DNA from: Pseudoalteromonas galatheae
GTDB lineage: Bacteria > Pseudomonadota > Gammaproteobacteria > Enterobacterales > Alteromonadaceae
Assembly: GCF_005886105.2 (NCBI RefSeq)
Contig: NZ_PNCO02000001.1
Span: 434,001-498,000, forward strand
Length of the DNA stretch: 64,000 bases
Direction of reading: 5' to 3'
Part shown: one piece after another, positions 45,714 to 55,872 of the stretch
Numbering within the stretch: the stretch's first letter is position 1
How the letters are laid out: each line of letters starts with the position of its first letter
Program-made: the position numbers and the translations under genes
The notes under the pieces: model-generated
Told to the model about the DNA's origin: nothing
What the model saw: the letters and a program-made list of their open reading frames with translations, nothing else
The model's database searches: none

Positions 45714-46384
45714 AACCATCCCGTGACAGAGAGTCGCGGCGCTTTTGCAAATGGCGCGACGTAAGTCACAGAATGAATTTTACTCACATCGAAAACCACC
45801 AGTGAATTAAACTTAGGTGCATAACTTTTAGTGGGTGTGCCATCGGGTTCAAAAAACTGCAGTAGCCCGCCCCAGTCAGGGTGCCAACTTTTGCTTAGGC
45901 TGAGTACATAGGCATAAACCCGGCCCTCAGCTTCTACAATATCATTATGTCGCGTTAAATACTGGCCACCTATAAAGCGCGTTGCTTGGGCTGAGGTACG
46001 GATAATATTCTGGCTAGAAATTGCTGAAAAGCACGACTGTATAGCGTTACTGTTGAGATCACTGTAGAGCCTTTGCAGAGTCTCAGGGCTTGAGGATGCT
46101 ATGGAATGGCGGCCATACATAAAACCAACACCACGCGAAGCATAACTATGTATATCTTCAAGCAAGGCTTGCTGCTCTTGTGGTGTTAAGGCAAGAATAT
46201 CACTGTCCTTGACTGATTTTGCTGTCCCGTTATGAAACAGTGCGAGCTGGTAGTCTAGATTACAGAGGCACTCATGTAGTTGTTGAGCGTTTGTATCGTC
46301 TAGAATATTTTCAATCCGTGCAAAGCCTTCGTTGCTCAATTTTTGCTGTAATTCTGTTTGTTGTTGCTGCGAAAGTTGAAGCAT
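45695..46384 (-). CDS. 2-oxoglutarate/Fe(II)-dependent oxygenase
   Basis: A 229-residue double-stranded beta-helix dioxygenase. The iron ligands are suggested by LTRHNDIVE (HxD) and KIHSVTYV (distal histidine), and a 2-oxoglutarate-binding arginine by APRLSVTGWF. WGGLLQFFEPDG and FNSLVVFDVS lie between them. This is the prolyl-hydroxylase-like pattern (PF13640 type). The substrate, protein or small molecule, is unknown. It stands alone, convergent with the DUF368 gene and divergent from nhaD. Confidence 0.85.
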   Translation of the reverse strand: MLQLSQQQQTELQQKLSNEGFARIENILDDTNAQQLHECLCNLDYQLALFHNGTAKSVKDSDILALTPQEQQALLEDIHSYASRGVGFMYGRHSIASSSPETLQRLYSDLNSNAIQSCFSAISSQNIIRTSAQATRFIGGQYLTRHNDIVEAEGRVYAYVLSLSKSWHPDWGGLLQFFEPDGTPTKSYAPKFNSLVVFDVSKIHSVTYVAPFAKAPRLSVTGWFRTIDI

Positions 46385-46530
46385 AAATACCTACTGCTGA
46401 TGTATGAGCCTGTTTGTACTACTGTAAACAGGATGCCTTAGACTTCAGTCCAATGCTGATTATTTTTTATCTATGCTAAAGTGAGTTTGGCTGAAATGCC
46501 ATCCCTCTGCACTCATCGATAGGCAAAAAA

Positions 46531-47979
46531 ATGAAAATCAATGGACTACTGCTATTCTGTTGCGCATGGGTCATATCCGTGATCCCATCACCAGCCTTGG
46601 CGGCTCAAGGCACCTTAGATCTTACTAGCTCGACACTCGGTTTGGTTTGTATTGTTGTCTTCGTTTTAGCATACGCACTTGTAATGCTTGAAGAAAAACT
46701 CCATATGCGAAAATCAAAGCCAGTGCTTGTGGCGGCAGGCATCATTTGGCTCATGATTGGGGCGTATTACGTTAATCAGGGACAACCTGATGTTACCGAG
46801 CACGCATTTCGGCACAATTTGTTAGAATTTGCGGAGTTGATGTTGTTCTTGCTGGTTGCGATGACTTATATCAACGCGCTTGAGGAGCGCCGCCTTTTTG
46901 ATGCGCTACGAGCATGGATGATCCAAAAGGGTTTTAGTTATAAGAATCTCTTTTGGATCACTGGGTTCTTATCCTTTTTTATCTCTCCAATTGCAGACAA
47001 TCTAACCACAGCCTTGCTAATGTGTGCCGTGGTGATGAAGGTAGCTGAAGGTGACAAAGAGTTTATCAATTTAAGCTGTATCAATATCGTGATAGCTGCC
47101 AATGCTGGTGGAGCATTCAGCCCCTTTGGTGACATTACCACTTTGATGGTATGGCAAGCCGGTATGGTACATTTCAGTGAGTTCTTAGCGCTTTTTGTTC
47201 CTTCACTGGTTAATTACATCGTACCAGCAGTCGTAATGAGTTATTTTGTGGCGGATAGAAAGCCCAGTGCAGTTTACGAAAGAGTAGAGCTTAAGCGCGG
47301 TGCTTTAAGAATTTTAACTTTGTTCCTATTGACTGTTGCAACTGCTGTGCTTTCACACAGTTTGCTGCATTTACCACCGGTACTTGGCATGATGATGGGC
47401 CTCGGTTACCTACAGTTTTTTGGTTACTTCCTGAGAATGACGTTACCGGGGTCATTAGCACGAAAGCGAGCGATGGCGGAAAGAGAAGGGGATCAAGAGC
47501 GTCTCGAGAAGCTAGGAAGTGTTGTGCCATTCGATGTCTTTAGCAAAGTTTCACGCGCTGAGTGGGATACCTTATTATTTTTCTACGGTATCGTTATGTG
47601 TGTTGGCGGTTTGGGGTTTCTCGGCTATTTAAGTTTAATGTCAGAGATATTATACGGTGAATGGTCTGCAACCTATGCTAACGTATTCTTAGGGGTTATC
47701 TCCGCTGTGATCGATAACATTCCTGTAATGTTTGCTGTGCTGTCGATGCAACCTGAAATGTCACACGGCCATTGGTTGTTGATCACGCTCACAGCAGGGG
47801 TAGGAGGGAGTTTACTCTCTATTGGCTCGGCGGCTGGGGTAGCACTCATGGGTCAGGCTAGAGGCTATTATACTTTTATGGGGCACCTAAAATGGGCACC
47901 TGTGATCTTGCTTGGTTATATCGCGAGTATTTTATGTCACCTGTGGCTCAACGAATCTGCTTTTAGTGTGTTTGGCTAG
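46531..47979 (+). CDS. nhaD: Sodium:proton antiporter NhaD
   Basis: A 482-residue membrane protein of the NhaD branch of the ion-transporter superfamily, with about a dozen hydrophobic segments after a signal-like N-terminus. Conserved motifs are FISPIADNLTTALLMCAVVM, NAGGAFSPFGDITTLMVWQ and FLGVISAVIDNIPVMFAVL. It exports sodium (or lithium) in exchange for protons, suiting a marine organism. It has its own upstream region of about 150 bases and a strong hairpin after the stop. Confidence 0.92.
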   Translation: MKINGLLLFCCAWVISVIPSPALAAQGTLDLTSSTLGLVCIVVFVLAYALVMLEEKLHMRKSKPVLVAAGIIWLMIGAYYVNQGQPDVTEHAFRHNLLEFAELMLFLLVAMTYINALEERRLFDALRAWMIQKGFSYKNLFWITGFLSFFISPIADNLTTALLMCAVVMKVAEGDKEFINLSCINIVIAANAGGAFSPFGDITTLMVWQAGMVHFSEFLALFVPSLVNYIVPAVVMSYFVADRKPSAVYERVELKRGALRILTLFLLTVATAVLSHSLLHLPPVLGMMMGLGYLQFFGYFLRMTLPGSLARKRAMAEREGDQERLEKLGSVVPFDVFSKVSRAEWDTLLFFYGIVMCVGGLGFLGYLSLMSEILYGEWSATYANVFLGVISAVIDNIPVMFAVLSMQPEMSHGHWLLITLTAGVGGSLLSIGSAAGVALMGQARGYYTFMGHLKWAPVILLGYIASILCHLWLNESAFSVFG

Positions 47980-47995
47980 CGCTTAGGTAAGACGT

Positions 47996-48033
47996 AGTGA
48001 GAGTGAATAATAAATATGTGTTTCACTCTCACT
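47996..48033. terminator. Hairpin between convergent nhaD and pfkA
   Basis: AGTGAGAGTGAA and TTCACTCTCACT make a perfect 12-base stem with a 14-base loop between two convergent genes, so it can terminate both. Confidence 0.65.
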
Positions 48034-48037
48034 GCAT

Positions 48038-49048
48038 TTATCGCTCGGCGAGGTAGTGTTGATATCGTTGTACCCATTCCTGTGATACTGGCTTTTCCAT
48101 ATTTAGCACTTTCTCGACTTCAGTAACTACAATTGCACCATGTATTTTTCCCACCATAACGGGCGTCGCAACATCAGTGTTTGCTTTGATGTTACCATTA
48201 ATCACTTCCACAGCAGCTACCCCTAATTCCGTTGCGAGCATTCTATCTTCAACAGATGGTGCGCCGCCTCGTTGAATATGGCCTAACACGCAAAGTGCGC
48301 AATTGATATCGGCATTGTTATTTAACTCTGTTTGAAGCGCTTGAGCGCCACCTGGCCATAAATTTTCCGCTAGTATAATCAAAAAGCTACCGTGTTGATG
48401 TTGATGCTTTATGGCATTTTTGAGATGAGCTAAGACCTGAGAGGTATTCTCTGCCGTGCAGTTTTCAAATGAAATGATAGCCTCAGCGCCTGTCGCTATG
48501 CCTACATGGTAAGCGATATGTCCGTTATGACGACCCATTACCTCGGTGATAAAGACCCGCTCAAAGGCATTTGCAGTATCGCGGATTTTATCTATTGCAG
48601 AAGTCGCAGTATTGATGGCGGTGGAAAAACCAATGGTGTTGTCACATCCCGAGAGGTCGTTATCTATAGTAGCGGGAATACCGACTAGTTGACCTTGCCA
48701 GTGCTCTGCTAATACTTGCAATCCTTTAAGTGAGCCATCACCACCAATCACAATAAGTACGTCAATATGGAGTTTTCTAAGTGCGTTTGCGGCTTGAAGG
48801 ACGCCTGAGGGTCCTAGCATCGCAGGGCAGCGGGCACTTTTTAGAATTGTGCCACCAAGTTGGGTGATATCTGTGACAGAATCAGTATTGAGCTCAGTAT
48901 ATTCTTGGTTAATTAGACCATTATAACCATGAAAAAAACCAAAGCATTGAAATCCGGAACTTAGGGCACTTAACGTGATAGCCCGAATTGCCGAGTTCAT
49001 ACCCGGCGCGTCCCCGCCACTTGTCAGTACTGCTATCCGTTTTGTCAT
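48038..49048 (-). CDS. pfkA: ATP-dependent 6-phosphofructokinase
   Basis: A 336-residue enzyme that phosphorylates fructose-6-phosphate, the committed glycolytic step. Key motifs are LTSGGDAPGMNSAIRA (ATP site), IGGDGSLKG, PATIDNDLSGCD with catalytic aspartates, and EVMGRHNGHIAY. The glycine in GGDGS is the ATP-type choice rather than the pyrophosphate type. LGHIQRGGAPS near the C-terminus contacts the sugar phosphate. It is slightly longer than the 320-residue E. coli PfkA and appears to stand alone. Confidence 0.93.
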   Translation of the reverse strand: MTKRIAVLTSGGDAPGMNSAIRAITLSALSSGFQCFGFFHGYNGLINQEYTELNTDSVTDITQLGGTILKSARCPAMLGPSGVLQAANALRKLHIDVLIVIGGDGSLKGLQVLAEHWQGQLVGIPATIDNDLSGCDNTIGFSTAINTATSAIDKIRDTANAFERVFITEVMGRHNGHIAYHVGIATGAEAIISFENCTAENTSQVLAHLKNAIKHQHQHGSFLIILAENLWPGGAQALQTELNNNADINCALCVLGHIQRGGAPSVEDRMLATELGVAAVEVINGNIKANTDVATPVMVGKIHGAIVVTEVEKVLNMEKPVSQEWVQRYQHYLAER

Positions 49049-49158
49049 GTCGTCACTCTAACGTTACTTGGTTATTCTTTTTGTATACTACCAGAGTAAC
49101 TTTAAGACAAGTTGATCGACATTAAAGATAGCCAATAAGTGTAGGGAGATAGAAAGGT

Positions 49159-49192
49159 AAAACGGCATTTAGCTTTACCTAAATGCCGTTTT
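49159..49192 (-). terminator. Terminator of the YjbR-family gene
   Basis: A 14-base stem AAAACGGCATTTAG/CTAAATGCCGTTTT with a 6-base loop sits directly beyond the stop codon. On the minus strand the stem closes with TTTT. Confidence 0.85.
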
Positions 49193-49194
49193 AA

Positions 49195-49590
49195 TTAACG
49201 TTGCGTGATCTTGCTAGCAAGTTCTTCACGTTGTGCGGTCGGTAGGTTATCTACGACGATTTGATAAGAATCATCGATCATTTTCTTTATTTCGTCTTCT
49301 GGAATAGTGCCATCCAAGATGACTGTATTCCAAAGCCGCTTATTCATGTGATAACCAGGCACAACAGATGAATACTTGTCTCTAAGTAACAATGCTTCGT
49401 CAGGGTCGCATTTTACATTTAACCACCAAACAGGTTCACCATTTTCATCTATTTGCCCCTCCTTCCCCTCAGTTAGAGTTGCAAACATTTTATGCTGAAC
49501 TTTGTACACATCTACGTCTTGCGCAAAAGGCTTAGTGATAAAGGTAGCAGGCTTGGCCTGCAAATATTCATGTACGCTTTTCTGATCCAT
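49195..49590 (-). CDS. MmcQ/YjbR family protein
   Basis: A 131-residue small protein of the MmcQ/YjbR (CyaY-like fold) family. Indicative stretches are VYKVQHKMFATL, WWLNVKCDPDEALLLRDKY, VVPGYHMNKRLWNTVILDG and an acidic ending with IDDSYQIVVDNLP. The fold is thought to bind DNA, but the function is not established. It is a single-gene transcript with its own strong terminator. Confidence 0.88.
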   Translation of the reverse strand: MDQKSVHEYLQAKPATFITKPFAQDVDVYKVQHKMFATLTEGKEGQIDENGEPVWWLNVKCDPDEALLLRDKYSSVVPGYHMNKRLWNTVILDGTIPEDEIKKMIDDSYQIVVDNLPTAQREELASKITQR

Positions 49591-50196
49591 AGCCCGTGTC
49601 CTTGAAGTAACAGTTAATACTACATGAGAGTAAGTTTAGCAGCTCTTGTGATAATACTGTAATCGTCTATCAGTAAAAACTATCAGAAAGTCTATACTAT
49701 GGCGTTATAACGCAGACAATTATTGAATAACTGACCGATTTGTATCGGTTTAACTCACAGTTGACGATTAAAATAAATACAGTGTGTAAAAGCACCAAAA
49801 TTTCAGTCGTCTACAATATTAGAAAAGCTAACTTTTAATTTCCAGTTAAGGACTAAGCTGGCTTCACAAATTATGCTAAAAACACTCTCATAACCTAAGT
49901 GGACTAAGCTAGGAAATCATTGCTAGTTGACCGTAAAAATTTCCCCACTTGTCTCTGTTTCCCTAATCAGGGAAAGTTATGGAATAGCACTCCTTACGTA
50001 ATGCTATACCTCTAAACAGTCCGCTATTAAATTAAATAATACAAAAATATGCAACAATAATTTCTGTATTGATTAAATATTGAACGTTGTGTAGACTCGT
50101 CGGCCGCATTAGTAAATAGTATCGAAATGCGATGTTTCTGCGCCAAGGAGAAAAGCCCTTGGTTTACTTGATAGATGAAAAACTTCAGGAGTATCA
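49591..50196. other. AT-rich gene-poor stretch
   Basis: About 600 bases carry no convincing gene. Visible details are short palindromes, for example ACCGATTTGTATCGGTT near 49735 and CCCTAATCAGGG near 49970. I see no tRNA, terminator or insertion end. Promoters for the flanking genes may be here but cannot be assigned. Confidence 0.5.
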
Positions 50197-50388
50197 GTGG
50201 CTTTTACAATCATATCCTTGGTCTGTGCTGTGGTAATTTATCTTCAAACCCTCTGGACTGGAATGCCTAGAAAGCGCTGGCTGAGCTTAGCATTAATTAC
50301 GGGCCCTGCGGCGCTTATTCTTTTTCGGGTGCACTACCGTAGAGCTTGGATGCGTCGTTGCGCGAATTTAGTTAGTTGGAAAGCGTAA
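50197..50388 (+). CDS. Small membrane protein, possibly the second half of a frameshifted gene
   Basis: A 63-residue product with two hydrophobic stretches (residues 3-20 and 28-43) followed by a basic tail with HYRRAWMRR. It starts at GTG with AGGAG 6 bases upstream. A second reading frame at 50132-50236 also begins at ATG and ends with a WLLQSYPWSVL-type segment overlapping this gene, so a single slightly longer protein broken by a frameshift is conceivable. I do not recognise the family. Its reality is supported only by the ribosome site and the amphipathic layout. Confidence 0.4.
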   Translation: MAFTIISLVCAVVIYLQTLWTGMPRKRWLSLALITGPAALILFRVHYRRAWMRRCANLVSWKA

Positions 50389-50414
50389 ATGGAGCTAGGT
50401 TAAATGAAATAGGG

Positions 50415-52652
50415 CTACTGTACGAGTTGAAGGTTTGGTTTCTCGCTCGGAGCATGTTGTTTCAAGAACTGTTCAAATTCACTGCTTGATAGCGGTTTTG
50501 AGTAGTAGTAGCCCTGAACCGTTTGGCAATTCAGTTGCTCTAAAATATTAAGTTGTTCTTCATTTTCAACACCTTCAGCAACAACGTGAAGGTCTAAGTT
50601 GTGCGCAATAGTAACGATGGAGTCTACCATGTTTCTACCACGTTCATTGTTCATATCGTCGATAAATGCCTTGTCTACCTTAAGTGTATTCAGTGGAAAT
50701 TGCTTGAGATAAGCCAGCGAGGAATAGCCGGTGCCAAAGTCATCCATGGCTAAATGTATTCCCCTCGCACTAAGCGAGCGCATTATCGAAATTGCTTCTT
50801 TTGGATCGTCCATTACTGTTCCTTCCGTGATTTCTAATTCAAGAAAATAAGAGGGAAGTTGATTTTTTTGCAAGATGATATCGATCCGAGTTGTGAGATC
50901 TGGCAGGCTAAACTGTTTTGCTGATAAATTCACCGCAACTCTGCCATTAAACAGCCCTTTATCAATCCAATGTTTAACATCGCGGCATGCTTTGTCTAAA
51001 ACGACTTCACCAATTTCGATGATCTGCCCAGTTTCTTCCGCGATAGGAATAAACACACCTGGACTTATCACCCCTTTTTTCGGGGTAATGAAACGGACGA
51101 GTGCTTCCATACCAACCAGTTCACCGGTTTTAATATTCATTTTTGGCTGATAGTAGACGACAAAGTGATCTTCTTTGAGGCCATAACGCATCAGGTTTTC
51201 TATTTGTAAACGCTTTACCGCTTGTTCGTTCATCGAGTCATTGAAGAACAAGTAGTGATTGCCTTTTTGTTTCGCATGATACATCGCTGTATCTGCATTT
51301 TTTAGTAAACTTTCAGGTGATTTACCATCTTCAGGGCAAAGCACAATTCCTACAGACGAGGTGATCACTAACTCATGATTGGCAATTTTAAAAGGTGTCG
51401 CAATCGCAGCCAAAAACTGTTTTGCTGTTCGTGTAATGGTGTGAATATCATTGGTGCCAGAAATAACCAGCGCAAACTCATCACCACCTAGGCGATAAAA
51501 AGTATCTTGTTGGCGGGCGAGCTTATTCAGTCGCATTGCGAGTTTTGCAAGCAGAGTATCACCAAGCTGATGTCCTAATGAGTCGTTGATTTTTTTAAAG
51601 TTATCTAAATCAAAAACAAGTAAAGCATGGTGAGTGCCCTGCTGAGATAGTTTTTGTAGATTAGTGAAGAATAAGTTGCGATTGGGAAGACCTGTTGTAC
51701 GGTCGCGATTCGACAAATTGTGGAGTTGAGATTCCGCTTTTTTACGCTCGGTTAAATCAGAATAAACAACTACATAGTTGCTGATCTGGCCATGGTTATT
51801 TTTAATTTCATCTATGGTTATTTCAATTGGCAAGAGTACATCGGCTGCATTTCGTAGTTTTAACTCTTCTTGCCAGTGTTCAGTTTGCTTAAGTTGGGCT
51901 TTTACTTGAGCGACAAACTTTTGATCATAGCCTGGTAAATTGAAATGTTTATTCAGATAATGTTCCCGTTGACCACCAAATAGTTTCAAGTAGCTTGGAT
52001 TTAGATCAACTAGATTATAGTGCTTATCGTAAATTGCAATTGCGTCAGTGAGCGACTCTACACATTTCGCAAACAGGTTTAACCTCTCCTCAGTGCTCTT
52101 AAAGTGGCTGATATCGCGAACTGTGCCTGTCATTCTCAGAGGGTTGAGATTGGCGTCTTTCTCAATAATTTTACCTCTGTCTAACACCCAGTGATACTGA
52201 CCTAGTTCATCTTTAATTCGGTAGCTCGCTTCAAAAAAAGGGGTTTTTTCTGCGAAATGCTGCTTCATCAGTTTTTCGACGATTAATAAGTCTTGTGGGT
52301 GGATCCTATGCTGGTTGGGTATGATGCTGCCGGGCTTTGCGGAGTTCATACCGTACTTGTCATTGATCCGTACAATTTCTCCTGATTGAATATTCCAATC
52401 CCAAAGCGTATCGCCACTGCCTTCAATGGTGCTTTTAAATCGTTGTTCTGAGTGCTTAAGTTGAAATGTAGACTTCTTAAGTTGATGGTTTGACCAGATT
52501 AAGTAGGGGATGCTAAGTAGAGCAATAACACATGGCACAAACCAAGCGAGCTGGGCTGCAGTTAACACACTCACGTCACTGGCGTACGACGAGTACGAAA
52601 TCAGTGATAAAAGTAGAGTGTTGATTGTTATTGTTTTTATTTTTAGGCTCAT
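50415..52652 (-). CDS. PAS-GGDEF-EAL cyclic-di-GMP signalling protein
   Basis: A 745-residue protein. The N-terminus has a signal-like segment and one further membrane helix (about residues 30-55), then two PAS domains (about 65-185 and 190-310), a GGDEF domain (310-475) and an EAL domain (485-735). The cyclase site is intact (RLGGDEFAL, with RQQD as inhibitory site). The phosphodiesterase site is also intact (MEALVRF, LELEITEG, DDFGTGYSSLAYLK, VVAEGVEN). It may both make and degrade c-di-GMP, with the PAS domains setting the balance. Neighbouring genes give no pathway. Confidence 0.93.
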   Translation of the reverse strand: MSLKIKTITINTLLLSLISYSSYASDVSVLTAAQLAWFVPCVIALLSIPYLIWSNHQLKKSTFQLKHSEQRFKSTIEGSGDTLWDWNIQSGEIVRINDKYGMNSAKPGSIIPNQHRIHPQDLLIVEKLMKQHFAEKTPFFEASYRIKDELGQYHWVLDRGKIIEKDANLNPLRMTGTVRDISHFKSTEERLNLFAKCVESLTDAIAIYDKHYNLVDLNPSYLKLFGGQREHYLNKHFNLPGYDQKFVAQVKAQLKQTEHWQEELKLRNAADVLLPIEITIDEIKNNHGQISNYVVVYSDLTERKKAESQLHNLSNRDRTTGLPNRNLFFTNLQKLSQQGTHHALLVFDLDNFKKINDSLGHQLGDTLLAKLAMRLNKLARQQDTFYRLGGDEFALVISGTNDIHTITRTAKQFLAAIATPFKIANHELVITSSVGIVLCPEDGKSPESLLKNADTAMYHAKQKGNHYLFFNDSMNEQAVKRLQIENLMRYGLKEDHFVVYYQPKMNIKTGELVGMEALVRFITPKKGVISPGVFIPIAEETGQIIEIGEVVLDKACRDVKHWIDKGLFNGRVAVNLSAKQFSLPDLTTRIDIILQKNQLPSYFLELEITEGTVMDDPKEAISIMRSLSARGIHLAMDDFGTGYSSLAYLKQFPLNTLKVDKAFIDDMNNERGRNMVDSIVTIAHNLDLHVVAEGVENEEQLNILEQLNCQTVQGYYYSKPLSSSEFEQFLKQHAPSEKPNLQLVQ

Positions 52653-52916
52653 AAAGTGCGTAATTCATAACTGCAACCTTTAATCTAAATCAAGCTAGTG
52701 TTGTAGTCAAAAGGAAAACGTTGATTAAGGGGAAATTCAGGTTAATTCAGGCTTTTTACAATAGTGAAGCAAAGTTTAGGATGAAATTCATTGTACTAAC
52801 AAGTAACGCTGAATATTTACTAAGCTCAAATAAAGCCTGAGGTCTGTGTGCTAAGTGAAAAAAGCCTTGATAGTAAGTGAAAGTGCGATAAGCGTCCCTT
52901 GCTTACACTAGAACTG
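52653..52916. other. Intergenic region between the GGDEF-EAL and M16 genes
   Basis: 264 AT-rich bases without a gene, ribosome site or clear terminator. It probably contains the promoter of the GGDEF-EAL gene on the minus strand. Confidence 0.5.
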
Positions 52917-55586
52917 CTAATTACACTTTAAAATCAATCGCGGAGCACTTGGCTCTAGCATCTTATCTATATAGGTAATCATGTCCTCCAATTCTAAATT
53001 GGTCAAAGCTTGGATTAACCTTTGTTGCATATCAAACTGGTGAAAGTCATTGGTAATTGAGATCCACAACCGTTGTGCTCTAAGTCTTAGGTTTTTGTCT
53101 CTCTCAGAAATATGTAGTAATAAGCTTTCTTTTGAACGTTGCCAGTCAGACTCATCCAATTGACGCAATTGCTTAGCGAAACACTTCAGAAATGCATTAT
53201 GTCTAGTTAGTAGGTATTCACTATCAAAGTTGGGCGATTGAATGTAAAAAGCAATTCCCGCACGCGTATTGAATGGTGCATACCCCGCGCCAACTAAGTA
53301 ACCAAGTTGCTCTTTGGTCCTCAATTGTTCGAAGTAATCTTGATTAATAAGATTATTAATCGCCATCATGGTGACTTTTTCTTTAACGGAATCGGTGCGT
53401 GATTGAAAATATTCAATAAAGGCATGATCACTGCCTTCGCGTTCGATGTGTTGTTCAGTCAGTCTAGTTAACTCGTTTAAGGGGCGCTTTAAATCTTCTA
53501 AAATTTCGCTGCTTGAAAACAGCCCGTGGACTGATGTTTTTAATTTTTCAGCATGTTTTAGTTGCCAGTTACCATGCATAAAGGCTTTGACGTGGATTGC
53601 TGAAAAGAACTGCTTTCGAAATAGCTGAAATTCATTAAAACTGGCACTTTTAAGTGCACTGGCTAAATCTTCAGGGCTTGGGTTCCATGGCATCAAATGT
53701 GCCCCCAGCCGGCTAAATAGTTCGCTAACTGGCTTATTTTTATTGTGACTTCTCCAGTGGCGAATAAGTTGCTTCTTATATTCGGCAAAACGAGCAGCAT
53801 GAATTGGTTGATTCAATAGCGCCTCGACCAGCTCTAAAACTAAGGTGATTTGGTTACCAGTAAGTCCAGCAGTATGTAATGTTAGACCCCCTTGGTGAGA
53901 ATTTATGTGATAACTAAGGCCTGCTAGTTCTGCGCTATAAAAACGTTCTGCGACTGCATCCATAAATAGATCGGCAAATAGACGGGAGAGTGCCATATGC
54001 TTGTGACTAGTAACGGATGGGGCAGAGTCTATTTCGAGATAAAAATGCCCTTTGGTGACTCTAAAAGTTAAGTCCTGCTTAAACCAAAACTCAAACCCTG
54101 GCTGATCAGCAAGTCGGATCGGCGTATCTTGATCGCTCTCTACATCGTGGAGTGGATTTTTCGCACTAAGGTATGGATTAATTAGTGGTAGCGACATTTG
54201 TGGTAAAGGCATATGCACATTATAGAGCGACTCAATCCAGTCCTTTGCTATCGGTGAGACACTGTATGGCGTGTTGTACCACTTGGCCTTTTTATTTACC
54301 TCTGCATTAGGGTGGATAAGCACGAGGCGCATATTGGTAGGGCACAGATGCATCAGTAGTTTTTCGTGCTGCTCTTGTGAAAAGCCATCCATGCGATAAT
54401 CACCATAGAGAAAATCTTCTTCCTCATAGTGGTGCATATTAACGCTGATTGAATTTACCCAGTCCAACATTCGGCCGACTTCTTGGTTATCGAACGCGAT
54501 ATTCAATAATGTACTTTTATCTTGGTAAAGACGTGGCAGCGCTGCGGTGTTCTGCTTAATTAGCGCCAAGTACTCAAAGAGCATTTCCACTATGTCTTCA
54601 TAGTATTCAATCCCTTCATCGGTCAGTGCAAAACTGATGTTAAAGTCTCTGAAATTACTACCTGTGATCCCACCACCAGCCGATAGTGCATTGATCCAAC
54701 CTTGTGATTTGAGGATAGAGTACAGCGAGCCTTTACCTTCATACCCCAACAAATGGGCTAAAAAGCTCACACTTTTATGACGGTATAAGTCTGTAGGGTT
54801 GGGCATAGCAAAACTGACAATAAGCTTTTGCATATGCTTTCGGGGTTTGATCTTTAACTCTAATTGTAAGTCGCATTCACGATACATTGGGGCTTGTATC
54901 GTGGGCTTTTCCTCTTTAGTACCAATTATTTTCGCAAACGGTAAACTGTAGGATTCCAAGGTTGTCAAAGGTTGTGGTCCGGCAACAACAAGAGTCATCC
55001 ACTGAGCTTTATAATACTTATTAAAAAATGCGCGTAGTTCACTGGCTATATTGCCATTACGATCCGCGAGAGTGTCGCGCGTACCAACAGAAAACTTGGC
55101 AAAAGGATGCTTAGGATTGATGGTTTCTTTGTGAACTTGGTAAATGCGACGGCCATCATCTTTGATTTTCATTTTAAACTCGGCATCAATGGCTTCGCGT
55201 TCTTTTTCGGTATCGCTTTCGTTCAGCAGTGGAGATACAAAAAACTGGCTAAAGCGTTCTAGCGCTTCATCTAATCGTTCGGCGTCACAGTCAAAATAAT
55301 AGCTTGAGTGCTCGGTGCCAGTCCAGGCGTTACTCTGGCCACCATATTGACTAATAAACTGCGAAAACCCGCCAGAATCGGGGTGTTCAACGGTACCAAG
55401 AAACAGCATATGTTCCAAAAAGTGCGCCATACCTTGGCGATTTTCAGGATCGTCAAAGTGACCAACGTTAACGGTTAATGATACGGCGCACTTGGCGGTT
55501 GAATCGTCATTAATCAATAAGATTCTAAGACCATTGTCCAGTGTTAGGAATTGGTACTGCCGATTATCATTATTACTCAGTTTCAA
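52917..55586 (-). CDS. M16 family zinc metallopeptidase, insulysin/pitrilysin type
   Basis: An 889-residue two-lobed protease. The inverted zinc motif is HFLEHMLFLGT (HxxEH), and the third ligand is a glutamate in the KEREAIDAEF segment about 75 residues later. Four homologous M16 domains are expected; YLVGAGYAPFNTRAGIAFYI near residue 770 belongs to the last. There is no signal peptide, so it is probably cytoplasmic, unlike periplasmic pitrilysin, and more like insulin-degrading enzymes. It probably clears peptides. It stands alone with about 290 bases of upstream DNA. Confidence 0.92.
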   Translation of the reverse strand: MKLSNNDNRQYQFLTLDNGLRILLINDDSTAKCAVSLTVNVGHFDDPENRQGMAHFLEHMLFLGTVEHPDSGGFSQFISQYGGQSNAWTGTEHSSYYFDCDAERLDEALERFSQFFVSPLLNESDTEKEREAIDAEFKMKIKDDGRRIYQVHKETINPKHPFAKFSVGTRDTLADRNGNIASELRAFFNKYYKAQWMTLVVAGPQPLTTLESYSLPFAKIIGTKEEKPTIQAPMYRECDLQLELKIKPRKHMQKLIVSFAMPNPTDLYRHKSVSFLAHLLGYEGKGSLYSILKSQGWINALSAGGGITGSNFRDFNISFALTDEGIEYYEDIVEMLFEYLALIKQNTAALPRLYQDKSTLLNIAFDNQEVGRMLDWVNSISVNMHHYEEEDFLYGDYRMDGFSQEQHEKLLMHLCPTNMRLVLIHPNAEVNKKAKWYNTPYSVSPIAKDWIESLYNVHMPLPQMSLPLINPYLSAKNPLHDVESDQDTPIRLADQPGFEFWFKQDLTFRVTKGHFYLEIDSAPSVTSHKHMALSRLFADLFMDAVAERFYSAELAGLSYHINSHQGGLTLHTAGLTGNQITLVLELVEALLNQPIHAARFAEYKKQLIRHWRSHNKNKPVSELFSRLGAHLMPWNPSPEDLASALKSASFNEFQLFRKQFFSAIHVKAFMHGNWQLKHAEKLKTSVHGLFSSSEILEDLKRPLNELTRLTEQHIEREGSDHAFIEYFQSRTDSVKEKVTMMAINNLINQDYFEQLRTKEQLGYLVGAGYAPFNTRAGIAFYIQSPNFDSEYLLTRHNAFLKCFAKQLRQLDESDWQRSKESLLLHISERDKNLRLRAQRLWISITNDFHQFDMQQRLIQALTNLELEDMITYIDKMLEPSAPRLILKCN

Positions 55587-55872
55587 TATGCTGCTGCCGA
55601 TAGATTAGTTAAAAGATAACTGAAGGTAATTAGAATTTCATTTCGTGTTAATCCTTCATTTGTTTTAATATAGCGAACAAACCAGTGAGATAGCTACCGG
55701 TTTAGAAGAAAATAATATCGAATTGCATATATGAGTAGTCAGTAAGCATAAGATCCTCTGTTGTGAGCGGCATAAAAGGGAAAGGCCATTAGCGACAATA
55801 GCTTAAATGCGGATCTCATTGTTCATGAGATAAATATATGCTGGGTGATATAAACAGAAGGTGCTGAACAGT

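Noticed and set aside
49591..50196. A possible tRNA or small RNA in the long gap
   Set aside because: No cloverleaf, T-loop consensus or terminator was found; only short palindromes are seen.
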